Positions 33,871 through 43,287 of a stretch of 64,000 nucleotides of DNA are shown piece after piece (position 1 is the first letter of the stretch; each line of letters opens with the position of its first letter). The position numbers were made by a program, and so were the translations under genes. The stretch lies in NCBI GenBank assembly GCA_964503085.1, contig CAZCYQ010000006.1:1-64000 (forward strand), read 5' to 3'. This DNA comes from Bin80 sp964503085. Its GTDB lineage: Bacteria > Bacteroidota > Rhodothermia > Rhodothermales > Bin80. Under the pieces are notes generated by a model. The model did no database searches. It saw nothing but the letters and a program-made list of their open reading frames with translations, and was not told where the DNA came from.

Positions 33871-36351
33871 TTACCCTCTGATCTTCCGAAAGTATCCATA
33901 GCCAGCAAACCCGAGAAAAATCAATATCAACCCGTAAACAAGAATCGTAGAAATCGCACTGATTCTTTTGCCCCAGATGTGGCTTGCGGGATCAAAGTTC
34001 ATCTCGAGGGTATGTCTTCCGGCAGGAATGGCAACCGCGCGTAAAAGGTAATTCGCTCTAAGTATAGGCGCGCTTTCCCCGTTCAGCGTAGCTGTCCAGC
34101 CTGCCGGGTAATAGACCTCACTGACGACCAACAGGCGCGGCGCGTCCGTTTCCACTTCATAGGTGATTCGTCGAGGCCCATGATTGAGTGTATTAACGAC
34201 TACCGTACTGGACGAATCAATGGGAGTCACCGCTTCTTCAATTGGCGCAGACAGTATAGCGGTCACCGCCGGATCGAAATCGGAATCCCGAATGCGGAGC
34301 ATCGCTGCACTTGGATCTTCCACAACATCTGTCTGCCCGACGAGGTATGCCCGTGGGAGCACATCCAGATTTTCGTAGACACTGAAACCCGATCCCGAAC
34401 CATAATAGACACTTGAGGCCCCACTAACAGGCGCCTGTGACAGGATGTATCGAACATTCATCATGTCGAGTGCATTCTCGTTCGGCGTAGCTGTGTTGAG
34501 ATCCATGAGAATATTATCCAGGAAATCCTGATACAAACGCAATTTAACCGCGCTATAACCTCCAAGTGACTCGTGATGGAATGATGGACGCCCTAGCCCA
34601 GTCTGATCCTGGCTTTCGAGTGACAGCACACGGAACTGCCCCTCCTGTTCAAGTATGTACTCATCTACATCCAGCGTTGCTATGCGTTGAGCAGGATTCT
34701 TCGAAATGCTGAGATCCTCAGTATTCAAGTATCTGCGCGCCACGCCCCCTAGGTCAAGAACTACCAAAAGCACAAGGAGGCCCTGAAATACCCAACTTGA
34801 CAATTTTCCGCGACGGACAGCCAGTAATGCTATAATTGTCAGGGCCACAAATAACAGTGAACGCCTCACATCTGCCATAAAAGCATCTCTACGTGGAACT
34901 ACAAGTTGCTCGGATAGAAGCCGCTCTGCAGCTGCAACCACCTGAGGATCCGTTGGACTTCGCTGTGCGGATTGAGCCACATACGTTACCACTTGTTGAC
35001 GCTCTCCCTCACGCTGGAAATCAAACAGCGACCCGCCGGTTGCTAGCAGAAGCAATAACAGACCACCAATCACACCACATATGATATGGATGGTACGCCA
35101 TTTTACGCGTTCGGCGGCGACAGATACTTCACGCCGCACAACATAGGAGAGGCCAAGAGCTGAGAGAATCGCCAGAACCAATACCACTGCAATCAACCAG
35201 GTTTCGGGGACTCGGAAGGCGTTGAACAGGGGAAAGTAATTGAACATAGCACGATTCAACACTCCAAAGTGGTCCCCAAGGGAGAACAGTATCATCAGGC
35301 CACCAGCAATGCCCAGTGATATTGCAAGGCGTGAACGAATGCGCCAAGCGGCCAGGACAGCAAGGAGCAAGGCTATACTGCCTGCATAATGGGGGCCGCC
35401 AGTAAAGGGTTTGGCTCCCCAATAATATGTGCCACCACCATATGCATCTGCCACCAACAGAGTTAACAGTTCTCCCGGACTTTGACTCCACCGCATAGCA
35501 TAGTCCCAGGTCAATCCGCCTGCCTCTCCACCAGAAGACATGCCCCGTATACTGTATTCCTTATACTCAATCATGGGCCAGTAATGCTCGGCCACCATGA
35601 GGAGTGCAAGTGCTGACCCCATAGCCAGCAATCCTGTCGACTTCAGGAACGCAAGTGACCTTTTTTGCCGCCACGCCTCTATGGCCAGCACAATCCACCA
35701 GACAACAGCTATAAAGGTGACGTAGTACGTAATCTGCACATGCCCCGCACGCAGATTCGCCGCCAACGCAACGGCAAACAATAAGCCGGCCATCAGGCTT
35801 GGTTTTCGCATTCCATAGATAAACGCCAGGAGGAGCCACGGCGCGAAGGCCAGCGCGACGAACTTGGTATTATGTCCAGCCACAAGAATGACGGGTAAAT
35901 AGGTCGTCATGCAGTACACACAGGCCGCGAACAGTGAACTTAGCGTATCCCGTGTCAAGTACCAGACAAGGATGTAGGCCCCCATAAGCATGAAAATTAC
36001 ATGCGAAAAAGGCCATGATATCCGTCGGATCGCACGGGGGATTTCGTCTACTTGGGGGACTAGCGCAGGCGGGGAAACATTATACCCCGGCATACCGGCA
36101 AACATGTTGGCGGCCCACAACGGCTCTTCACCGGTTTCCTGACGGTACTCAAACATGCTTTGGGCGGCGGCCCTCCATTGAACAGTATCGCCTCCTACCA
36201 AGCTCCTGCCACTGAAAAGAGTTGGCCAGCAGAAATACACGGCAACCATCAGCAACGCGAGTGCACAGACCGTGTGCTGGAAAAGAGGGGGTTGCGCCGC
36301 CCACCATGACCGTGCCCCCTGGGAATAACTCGTCGCTTTTAATCTGGCCAT
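33871..36351 (-). CDS. YfhO-type multi-pass membrane protein
   Basis: 826 residues with about 12 to 14 hydrophobic segments. The N-terminus has VGGDTVQWRAAAQSMFEYRQETGEEPLW and MFAGMPGYNVSP, a pattern of the YfhO/PMT-like family (PF09586), related to the GT-C fold of lipid-linked sugar transferases. The C-terminal 250 residues are soluble, with YILSQAPVSG, SVYYGSGSGFSVYENLDVLPRAYLV and VVSEVYYPAGWTATLNGE. In Firmicutes YfhO glycosylates lipoteichoic acid; the acceptor here is unknown. Nine bases after gatC, so probably in one transcript. Confidence 0.88.
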   Translation of the reverse strand: MARLKATSYSQGARSWWAAQPPLFQHTVCALALLMVAVYFCWPTLFSGRSLVGGDTVQWRAAAQSMFEYRQETGEEPLWAANMFAGMPGYNVSPPALVPQVDEIPRAIRRISWPFSHVIFMLMGAYILVWYLTRDTLSSLFAACVYCMTTYLPVILVAGHNTKFVALAFAPWLLLAFIYGMRKPSLMAGLLFAVALAANLRAGHVQITYYVTFIAVVWWIVLAIEAWRQKRSLAFLKSTGLLAMGSALALLMVAEHYWPMIEYKEYSIRGMSSGGEAGGLTWDYAMRWSQSPGELLTLLVADAYGGGTYYWGAKPFTGGPHYAGSIALLLAVLAAWRIRSRLAISLGIAGGLMILFSLGDHFGVLNRAMFNYFPLFNAFRVPETWLIAVVLVLAILSALGLSYVVRREVSVAAERVKWRTIHIICGVIGGLLLLLLATGGSLFDFQREGERQQVVTYVAQSAQRSPTDPQVVAAAERLLSEQLVVPRRDAFMADVRRSLLFVALTIIALLAVRRGKLSSWVFQGLLVLLVVLDLGGVARRYLNTEDLSISKNPAQRIATLDVDEYILEQEGQFRVLSLESQDQTGLGRPSFHHESLGGYSAVKLRLYQDFLDNILMDLNTATPNENALDMMNVRYILSQAPVSGASSVYYGSGSGFSVYENLDVLPRAYLVGQTDVVEDPSAAMLRIRDSDFDPAVTAILSAPIEEAVTPIDSSSTVVVNTLNHGPRRITYEVETDAPRLLVVSEVYYPAGWTATLNGESAPILRANYLLRAVAIPAGRHTLEMNFDPASHIWGKRISAISTILVYGLILIFLGFAGYGYFRKIRG

Positions 36352-36360
36352 AAACGGACG

Positions 36361-36648
36361 CTATCCAATGACCTTTGGCACTCTGAAGTATTCTCCATCC
36401 GTATCCGGCGCATTCTTAAGGGCATCTTCTTGACTGATACGCTTTTCAACGGAGTCCGTACGCACAACATGTGCGAGGTCCAACACATGCGTCATGGGTT
36501 CAACTTTCGAAGTGTCTAACTCATTGAGCATATCCATGTAGTCAAGTATGCGGCTCATGTCGCCGGCCAGAACTTCCTCTTCCTCTTCAGTAAACTCCAG
36601 ACGGGCCAACTTGGCAATATGACGAACCTCCTCCTTTGATATAGCCAT
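36361..36648 (-). CDS. gatC: Asp-tRNA(Asn)/Glu-tRNA(Gln) amidotransferase subunit C
   Basis: 95 residues from ATG 36648; the longer frame to 36735 adds an unconserved leader. Small helical subunit that stabilises the GatAB complex. Features: ISKEEVRHIAKLARLEFTEEE, then YMDMLNELDTSKVEPMTHV and the C-terminal DGEYFRVPKVIG. gatA and gatB are not in the window, so the subunits are encoded at separate places, as is common. Confidence 0.95.
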   Translation of the reverse strand: MAISKEEVRHIAKLARLEFTEEEEEVLAGDMSRILDYMDMLNELDTSKVEPMTHVLDLAHVVRTDSVEKRISQEDALKNAPDTDGEYFRVPKVIG

Positions 36649-37036
36649 TAACCGTGCGTTAAAACAACTCACAAGCGTACGGTAGCCCCCGTTTCCTGTT
36701 CCATAACTCCCTCCCCCGAACCCAAGAATAAGCACCGTACTTGGGGTGCATGAAAGGTAGCAGAAGCTCCTCAGATCTCCCCTAGTGTGAATAATCAGTT
36801 TCGCTGAGTACCCAACACGGTCAGGAATTCACACACTACAACATTGCCCTAGTGTGCTATGTAATGCAGGAGTTGCTCAGGACTACATGCGTACACAGCG
36901 CGCGTTCGTATCACCAATCCTGGCCTCCTTTGCATTTATTGGGTCTGAGACCACAACTTCATTACGCTGCGCAGCAAATCCCGTGTTATCTTTGTGAATA
37001 CTGACTCGGCCTCTCCTACTGAGATTTATCGTATCC
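36649..37036. other. Region between gatC and the barrel gene
   Basis: About 390 bases without a gene. It holds CCCTAGTGTG twice (36780-36789 and 36847-36856), an inverted copy of the core (CACACTA at 36833-36839), and a TATCTTTG box at 36987-36994, 42 bases before the next start. Confidence 0.5.
36987..36994 (+). promoter_or_regulatory. Possible -7 promoter box for the outer-membrane gene
   Basis: TATCTTTG, the same octamer seen before murA, 42 bases upstream of the ATG at 37037. A -33 TTTG is not clear. Confidence 0.35.
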
Positions 37037-37681
37037 ATGCAGAATTCCAAACTGCTGCTGTTGCTGTCCGTATCGCTGTTGCTTGCTGCCCCCTCAAATG
37101 CACAACGCATTACGGGAGCGATAAAACTTGGCATGGCACAAACCACGTTTTCCGGTGACCTCGCCTCCGGTGCAACCACATGGGAAAGTGTTTCCGGTCT
37201 TGTGGCTGGAGGATCTGCTGAACTAAATTTTGTTAGAGGACTCAGCGCAGTTGGAGAAGTGCTCTATTTTCGGATGGGTGCAAAAACCCGGGTACAGTAC
37301 AATGACTTCCCCGGAATACTGACCAGTAGATCATCTTACCTCGCATTTCCAATTCTAGGGCAATTCCGGTTCGAATCTTCGGGAATTGTCAGACCGCGGA
37401 TTTTTCTCGGAGGAGCGGCTTTGTTTGCTCTGGAATCAGTAATCCTTGCGGAGTCCACCGCAGATGGACAAATCTTTATTGAGGAGGACGAATCAATCGA
37501 GACTTTTGATTATGGCCTCATGTTCGGGGCAGGCCTGGATTTGTATCTGGCCAGTCAGCGCTTCACGATTGAAGCCCGATCTTATCGAGGCCGCAACGAT
37601 GTGACCAAACCCCACTCTGAAACCGGCGACTCCGTACTGACTAACCAGGGCTGGACAATCATGCTTGGCATGCTCTTCTAG
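37037..37681 (+). CDS. PorT-like outer-membrane beta-barrel protein
   Basis: 214 residues. The signal peptide MQNSKLLLLLSVSLLLAAPSNA is cut before QRITGAIKLGM. The rest shows alternating strand patterns of an eight-stranded barrel (PF13568 type): VSGLVAGGSAELNFVRGLSAVGEVLYF, SYLAFPILGQFRF, FLGGAALFAL, DYGLMFGAGLDLYL, and a C-terminal aromatic residue (MLGMLF). Role unknown; such proteins are structural or belong to type IX secretion and efflux complexes. A TATCTTTG box lies 42 bases before the start. Rightward, 230 bases before the beta-propeller gene. Confidence 0.85.
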   Translation: MQNSKLLLLLSVSLLLAAPSNAQRITGAIKLGMAQTTFSGDLASGATTWESVSGLVAGGSAELNFVRGLSAVGEVLYFRMGAKTRVQYNDFPGILTSRSSYLAFPILGQFRFESSGIVRPRIFLGGAALFALESVILAESTADGQIFIEEDESIETFDYGLMFGAGLDLYLASQRFTIEARSYRGRNDVTKPHSETGDSVLTNQGWTIMLGMLF

Positions 37682-37911
37682 CCGAATCCTCATTTGATCG
37701 GTCTACTGCAGCTCTCGACTGAACTTCTGGACTTCAAGCCTTTGGTGGCATTGCGGCTTCGCAGAAACGAAGCAGGACTCCAAGTACCCCCCCCGCTGGC
37801 AGCAGTTCAATTGTCCCCCAAAAGCCCCACATCATTCGGAAACATCGTATCCTGGGGAGGGTCTAAGGGGCACAGTTAGAATTTGCCATTCTCGGAGGTA
37901 ATAACCAAACG

Positions 37912-39171
37912 GTGAAACCCGTTACCTTAAGAGTCTCCAGCCCCACTCGCACTACAGCCAGCATGCCTCGCACTGCTTATCCCCTCTGCGCTCTTGCTTT
38001 GACCGTCACACTGCTTAGCACCGGCTGCGGATCAGCCGACACCGATTCTGGCAGAGTCTGGTCCGGTACCATTGATACGCTTGCTTCGGGCGAAGTCATA
38101 GTCCGAAATACTGGCCGAGCAGTTTGGTCACCGGATGAAGCTTGGCAGGTCGTAGAAGAATTCAGGATCGGAAATGACACGGGCGATGATGCGCTTTTGT
38201 TCGGAAACATCCGCTCGTTTGATGTAGATGCGCGGGGGTGGATCTATGCAATCGATGACCAAACACAAGCGATCCATGTCTTTGACTCGGACGGTATCTT
38301 GGTCCGTACGGCCGGAGGCAAAGGCACTGGGCCAGGGGAATTTGAGCGAGCAAGCGCGCTTGACCTGAGCACAAACGGCCAGATTTGGGTCATGGAAATG
38401 CCGAAGGGGCAACTCACTTTTCTGGACGCAACCGGAGATTACGTGGATGGGGCACGTATCAATAGCACGGGCTGGAGTTACTTTCCCTATCCAGGCGGTA
38501 TGGATCTCCTTGGCCGTTACAATGCCGCAGTGGTAGTTGAGGTAATGGACGATTACGATCTTGCACTGGCCCGCTTTGATCAAGATTTCGTTCCGCTAGA
38601 TACGATACCGATTCCCGAGAGCGGTGAGCCCCATGAGCAATTCGAATTAATTACTGATGGTGGCATGATGGCCACGGACATTCCGTTTCGTGGATCTTTG
38701 GAATGGCGATTTTCCCCAAACGGCCATTTCTGGACGCTTCATACCGACAAATATGAACTGGCGGAAATTACGGCCACTGGGACCACGCTTCGGAGGGTCA
38801 CGCTTGACCATGATCCGATTCAAGTGACACCCGCGGACCTGGAGGAAGTCCGTGAGGACCTAAGTTGGTTTACCCGTCAGGGAGGGAAGATAGACTGGTC
38901 AAAGATCCCGGATACTAAGCCTGTCACATCTTCCTTTTTTTGTGACGACGAAGGCAATCTTTGGGTAATGCGACTAACCGGGTCCCCCGAAGACGAAGGA
39001 TATCTCTTTGATCTGTTTGATGTCGATGGGCGGTTTCTGGGGGCGATTCGGCTTCCGTTCTCATTAGAATCCAATCCTGAACCGATTGTGCGGAATGGAT
39101 TGCTTTACGGTGTCACCACGGATGAACTCGGGGCCGAAAACATTGTCAGAGCCCAAGTCTTGAAACCGTAG
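37912..39171 (+). CDS. Six-bladed beta-propeller lipoprotein
   Basis: 419 residues if the GTG at 37912 is used, which has a GGAGGT site 12 bases upstream; ATG 37963 would give 402. The hydrophobic segment ending in LLSTGC is a lipoprotein signal, so the mature chain starts at this Cys. The rest contains NHL/6-bladed propeller repeats (PF17170-like): FDVDARGWIYAIDDQTQAIHVFDSDG, TAGGKGTGPGEFERASALDL, QIWVMEMPKGQLTFLDATG, FCDDEGNLWVMRL. Common in Bacteroidota and Rhodothermota; no enzyme residues are evident. A binding function outside the inner membrane is likely. Confidence 0.82.
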   Translation: MKPVTLRVSSPTRTTASMPRTAYPLCALALTVTLLSTGCGSADTDSGRVWSGTIDTLASGEVIVRNTGRAVWSPDEAWQVVEEFRIGNDTGDDALLFGNIRSFDVDARGWIYAIDDQTQAIHVFDSDGILVRTAGGKGTGPGEFERASALDLSTNGQIWVMEMPKGQLTFLDATGDYVDGARINSTGWSYFPYPGGMDLLGRYNAAVVVEVMDDYDLALARFDQDFVPLDTIPIPESGEPHEQFELITDGGMMATDIPFRGSLEWRFSPNGHFWTLHTDKYELAEITATGTTLRRVTLDHDPIQVTPADLEEVREDLSWFTRQGGKIDWSKIPDTKPVTSSFFCDDEGNLWVMRLTGSPEDEGYLFDLFDVDGRFLGAIRLPFSLESNPEPIVRNGLLYGVTTDELGAENIVRAQVLKP

Positions 39172-39264
39172 TGCCCAGATTCGCAGGCATTGAGTGAAAG
39201 TCGTGCAATTGCTGAGCGGTGTGTTTCCGAACCGCAGTATCTCCAATATGCCCGCAGCTAAGGA

Positions 39265-40443
39265 TTAGTTGTAGTCCCCACTGAATTCGTGATCCAGTGG
39301 CAAACCGTCAAGCTGTCGGAATACATCGTGGACCTCATCCAATACCGACGTAATGTAGACTTCCATTGCCTCTGGCTCATTCATGTTAGGGAAGGAATAT
39401 CCCTTAAGAGTAATGTCGTCGTTCTCTACACGAACATAACTGTCCTCCTTTTTCCCCAGCGACAGTATGGCAACGATATTTTGCCGCAACCATATTGGGC
39501 GCGCAAATACTGCATGCAGACTCGCTCCTGTACCCACAGCAACCAGAATAGACCGTCTTGGGAATGCACGGTGTGCGCTTCCCATGGCATACTTTCGAGC
39601 GAGCTCTAGGAGAATAGCCGCAGGAATCCACTGAGAGCTATTTGCCTCGGAAAACACCTCTAAGGAACCGGGGTCTATTACGACGACGATCAGCTGCGAT
39701 GCATAACGCGGATCTTGCCCGGCGATGAATCCTAACGCGTTTAAAGTGGCTCCATACGTTCGTGCCCGCACCTCAACATCTATCGCACTGGGGAGCGTAT
39801 ACTGTCCATCCGATGAAAGCCCTGCAATACTGTCTGTATCTAGTCCGGCTACTTTAGCAAGAGCTTCCGGCGTTACCTGAAGGAGTAGCGCACTGGTACT
39901 GTCTGCGGTCGCTAATCGTCCATGTACATCCCCTACCGCGATGATAGTGAGTGCCCCACGATTCAAGAGTGTATCAATGTGGTCTGGAATTAGCAACGCC
40001 TTCGGCATCGCTACTGCCATTCCCTCGTGGAACACTTTATTTTCAGCAGAAGCGAGCGACGTTACGGTGTAGTTGCCTGATGCAGATTGAGGATCCGCCC
40101 AAAACATTTTGCCCGGATTTTTCACATCACCAAAAGACACGCCGTAGATCACGCGCCTGGGCTCGTGTAATGTGATCGTAAAAGAGTCCCCGAATGCAGG
40201 CTGCAACCCAGCCATTTGAGCCGTCAAATAGTCTCCAACATCTTCTGGTATCCCGGACTCAGCTAACAGCGCCAACTGACGGGCATCGTCAATCACATTC
40301 ATCGGTTGCCATGGCGGAGTATCCCGTGATCCTATCGGGGGATACTCCACGTTGTTAACCGACTGACAACCCGCAAAAAACAGAATGAGAGCGATGTAAC
40401 CATACCCTTTCTCCCAGTGACCTCTGCCTGCGAATGCGTTCAT
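39265..40443 (-). CDS. M28-peptidase-like lipoprotein lacking metal ligands
   Basis: 392 residues. The signal segment GYIALILFFAGC is a lipoprotein signal. The middle part (about 60-200) is a mixed beta region with GALTIIAVGDVHGRLATAD. The segment LNALGFIAGQDPRYASQLIVVVIDPG, then AAILLELARKYAMGS and FPRRSILVAVGTGAS, follows the pattern of M28 aminopeptidases (GxxxGxxP-vvvgAHyDh, AalLElA, RtilFvafgaEE). The His, Asp and Glu that bind zinc are not present, so I infer that the protein is not an active peptidase. Comes three bases after the stop of a glycosyltransferase gene. Family call is by pattern only. Confidence 0.55.
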   Translation of the reverse strand: MNAFAGRGHWEKGYGYIALILFFAGCQSVNNVEYPPIGSRDTPPWQPMNVIDDARQLALLAESGIPEDVGDYLTAQMAGLQPAFGDSFTITLHEPRRVIYGVSFGDVKNPGKMFWADPQSASGNYTVTSLASAENKVFHEGMAVAMPKALLIPDHIDTLLNRGALTIIAVGDVHGRLATADSTSALLLQVTPEALAKVAGLDTDSIAGLSSDGQYTLPSAIDVEVRARTYGATLNALGFIAGQDPRYASQLIVVVIDPGSLEVFSEANSSQWIPAAILLELARKYAMGSAHRAFPRRSILVAVGTGASLHAVFARPIWLRQNIVAILSLGKKEDSYVRVENDDITLKGYSFPNMNEPEAMEVYITSVLDEVHDVFRQLDGLPLDHEFSGDYN

Positions 40444-40446
40444 GGG

Positions 40447-41583
40447 CTACATCACCGATTCAATTGCATCCAACAGCTGGTCCCATCCCAGAGACTGTTT
40501 TTGACGCCGAACCCCTGCCGTCAGACCAGCCTGCATGTCGTCTACAAAATATCGCACGATGGCGCTGGCCAACGCGGCGGCATCGTTGGGGGGTACAATG
40601 AGTCCGGCTTCCTCGTGAGGTACGATTTCGGCGAGCCCGCCAACGTCCGTAGTGATAATCGGAACTTCAAACTGGTACGCAACCTGTGCAACACCACTCT
40701 GGGTTGCCGACAGGTACGGCTGAACCACAACATTGGCAGCTGCAAAGTAATCAGCTACTTCATCTTTGGGGATGTACTGGTTGACTAACTTCACCTGTTC
40801 CTGTAAGTCAAGCGCTTCCACTTTGTTTCGATAGGGTTCTTCGTCATCGTAGAATTCTCCTGCGACTAACAGGCAGACATCCGGCAGAGCAGCCCGAACT
40901 GCCGGCATGCTCTCCAGAAGCACGTGCAGGCCCTTGTACTGACGGACAAAACCGAAGAAGAGAATCACCGGCGTATCCTTAGCCAGTCCCATTTTTTCGC
41001 GTGCTTCGGCGTGGTCTGAGGACTTGCCGAAGCTATCATATACCGGATGTGGCGCGAGGGCACGTGAGCAACTGACCCCTAACTGATCAAGATCCCGATC
41101 CACTGCGGAAGACATCGCAACACACCCTCGCATCGCCCTGAAAAAATAACGACCCAACACTACATCCCCCGGTCGACGTTCGTGTGGTAGCGCATTATCA
41201 ACGACAACCAGAGACTTTATATTATTGCGTGCAAGAATACGAGCCATGGTACCGAAGACAGGGGCAAATAATGGTATCCAATAGCGAAAAATGACCACCT
41301 CAGCTCCCAGTTCCTGGATGCGTTTCGCTGTTCTCCACCAGGAAAACGGATTGATGGTATCAATTAGCCGCTCCGCCTCCACTGCACGCTCTGCCATCGT
41401 TCCGGTTTCGTACTGTGTCCGACCTGGAAACAACAGCGCCGGATACTGGCGAGTAAAGGTGATGGCATGAACCTTATGTCCACGGTCCAGGAGACATGCG
41501 GCCATGGTTTCAGACAGATGTGCTATACCTCCTCGGTAAGGGTACATCGGTCCAACCAGTACAATTCGACGACTATCAGCCAT
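40447..41583 (-). CDS. Glycosyltransferase family 4 protein
   Basis: 378 residues. N-terminal Gly-rich acceptor loop: LVGPMYPYRGGIAHLSETMAACL. C-terminal domain: VILFFGFVRQYKGLHVLLESMPAV, CLLVAGEFYDDEEPYRNKVEAL, FAAANVVVQPYLSATQSGVAQVAYQFEVPIITTDVGGLAEIV, which includes the GT4 E-x7-E type region in a degenerate form. Acceptor and sugar unknown. The downstream lipoprotein gene begins only three bases after its stop, so both are likely expressed together. Confidence 0.9.
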   Translation of the reverse strand: MADSRRIVLVGPMYPYRGGIAHLSETMAACLLDRGHKVHAITFTRQYPALLFPGRTQYETGTMAERAVEAERLIDTINPFSWWRTAKRIQELGAEVVIFRYWIPLFAPVFGTMARILARNNIKSLVVVDNALPHERRPGDVVLGRYFFRAMRGCVAMSSAVDRDLDQLGVSCSRALAPHPVYDSFGKSSDHAEAREKMGLAKDTPVILFFGFVRQYKGLHVLLESMPAVRAALPDVCLLVAGEFYDDEEPYRNKVEALDLQEQVKLVNQYIPKDEVADYFAAANVVVQPYLSATQSGVAQVAYQFEVPIITTDVGGLAEIVPHEEAGLIVPPNDAAALASAIVRYFVDDMQAGLTAGVRRQKQSLGWDQLLDAIESVM

Positions 41584-42238
41584 TACCCGCCTGCTCCAGA
41601 CAGTGGAATTCCAGGAATTATATCAAAACTGGTTCCTCGTGATCCTTGGCCCAGACTGCCTCTCATGAGGGTTCGGTTATTATGCAGTCCAGGCACCGAT
41701 AAGGCTTCTCGTGTTGCCACTCCTTTCATCGTTATATGCATGCCAAGGTCACTACTCCAGCGAGAATTGTCGAGTGCCCCTGTCATTCTCTCCCCGTGCA
41801 ATCGGCAGCCTTTCCCTATTATCAAGGGAATCAGCGCTCACATTGATCATTTCGAGGTCTGCCAACCTTGACTACATGTTTTGGCCAGCATACTTGCTGA
41901 ACTACTCACGCGATTCGTTTACGAAAATGCTTGAATCCGTTTCGTTACCTCTATAAAGCGCTTTGGTTGCTATTCACTGAACAATCGTTATTGGATGGGT
42001 TTCGCACCCACGAGAAAGTGTCGCCTTTTCATGGCGAACCGAAAATCTCAAATCTGCGACACTCTTTCTCCATAGAGACCTGAGTCCCTTACTTCAAAAA
42101 CCAAAGCGATACCCTATTATCGAAACAAAATGGGAAAATTCGTTGCGCTGAGAGGTGGCAACAGCTTCAGAAAAGACAAGTTCACAGCTTTTTTACCAAA
42201 TATCGGATAGCTTACGAGCCTCCATTTGAATAGTTAGC
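41584..42238. other. Intergenic region with a long inverted repeat
   Basis: Some 650 bases, divergent between the glycosyltransferase and the BtuF-like gene, with no gene I can support. A hairpin of 59 bases lies at 42012-42070. No cobalamin riboswitch is recognisable. Confidence 0.5.
42012..42070. repeat. Imperfect inverted repeat forming a 59-base hairpin
   Basis: GAGAAAGTGTCGC at 42012-42024 pairs with GCGACACTCTTTCTC at 42056-42070, with a two-base bulge. Inside the loop TTTTC (42026-42030) pairs with GAAAA (42041-42045). No T-run follows on either strand, so it does not look like a simple terminator. Confidence 0.6.
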
Positions 42239-43168
42239 ATGGTGAATCACCGTATTGTATCTCTCATTGCAAGCGCCACAGAGATCATCTGTGCTTTAGG
42301 GTTTGAATCAAGCCTCATCGGCAGATCCCATGAGTGTGACTACCCACGAACGATTGAGCATGTCCCTGTATGCTCATCTTCAAAGATCCTGACGGAATCT
42401 TCCAGTGCCGAGATTGACGACCAAGTTCGAACGATTGTCAGAGATGGCCTGTCTGTGTACAAAGTTGACTCCAAACTGTTAGACAAACTCTCGCCCAGTG
42501 TAATCGTCACACAAACCCAGTGTGAAGTATGTGCTGTGAGCCTGAGTGACGTGGAAAAGGCAGTATGCGAATTAGTTAGTTCGGCACCTGCGATTGTTTC
42601 ACTTGAGCCGATGTCTCTCAGCGATATCTGGAAAGATATCCAATCTGTAGCCGATGCCTTGGGGGATTCGAGGAGCGGTAGAGAGCTTGTGTCAAGTCTT
42701 CAGAGTCGGCTTCAATCATTGCGTCTCAAAGCGCAAAAAATACCCTGCCGGCCTACGATAGCCTGTATTGAGTGGACGGAGCCACTTATGATCGCAGCCA
42801 ACTGGGTTCCCGAACTGGTAGATTGTGCTGGAGGTATCAGCCTTCTCAATAGGCCAGGAAATCACTCAGAGTACATTTCGCTGGACGAGCTTGCTGCGTC
42901 TGAGCCAGAAGTGGTTGCCATCATGCCTTGCGGCTTTGACATTGACCGTTCTCTGCGCGAGATGAAATCGCTCACTTCAAGCCCTCACTGGAAGAGCCTT
43001 CCCGCTGTACGAAATGGGCGTGTCTATGTCACGGACGGGAATCAGTACTTTAATCGTCCTGGCCCGCGGGTCTTGGAATCAGCAGAGATTCTTTCAGAAT
43101 GTCTGCACCCCGGTTGCTTTGATTTCGGGCATCGGGGAACGGGATGGATCCCTTGGAATTCAGACTAA
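42239..43168 (+). CDS. BtuF-like cobalamin/metal-chelate binding protein without signal peptide
   Basis: 309 residues of the helical-backbone substrate-binding fold (PF01497). Motifs: VSLIASATEIICALGFESSLIGRSHECDYP, LLDKLSPSVIVTQTQCEVCAVSL, VSLEPMSLSDIWKDI, CIEWTEPLMIAANWVPELVDCAGG, PEVVAIMPCGFDID and NGRVYVTDGNQYFNRPGPR. The chain starts at MVNHRIVSL and has no signal peptide or lipobox, so it may stay in the cytoplasm; similar leaderless proteins are annotated as cobalamin-binding in other phyla. No btuC or btuD genes are near. Confidence 0.85.
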   Translation: MVNHRIVSLIASATEIICALGFESSLIGRSHECDYPRTIEHVPVCSSSKILTESSSAEIDDQVRTIVRDGLSVYKVDSKLLDKLSPSVIVTQTQCEVCAVSLSDVEKAVCELVSSAPAIVSLEPMSLSDIWKDIQSVADALGDSRSGRELVSSLQSRLQSLRLKAQKIPCRPTIACIEWTEPLMIAANWVPELVDCAGGISLLNRPGNHSEYISLDELAASEPEVVAIMPCGFDIDRSLREMKSLTSSPHWKSLPAVRNGRVYVTDGNQYFNRPGPRVLESAEILSECLHPGCFDFGHRGTGWIPWNSD

Positions 43169-43287
43169 ACCCTATTCGATACGCATTCAGGTCTTGCCGA
43201 GATTGCGTCTGTAGTATCCTATAGGGTCCAATGGGGATTATGTAGGTGCCCAGCGAGCGGTGTGCGGTGCCGAATATATCTGCACAC

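Noticed and set aside
41584..42238. Cobalamin riboswitch before the BtuF-like gene
   Set aside because: The B12-box pattern was not found; only an unrelated inverted repeat is seen.
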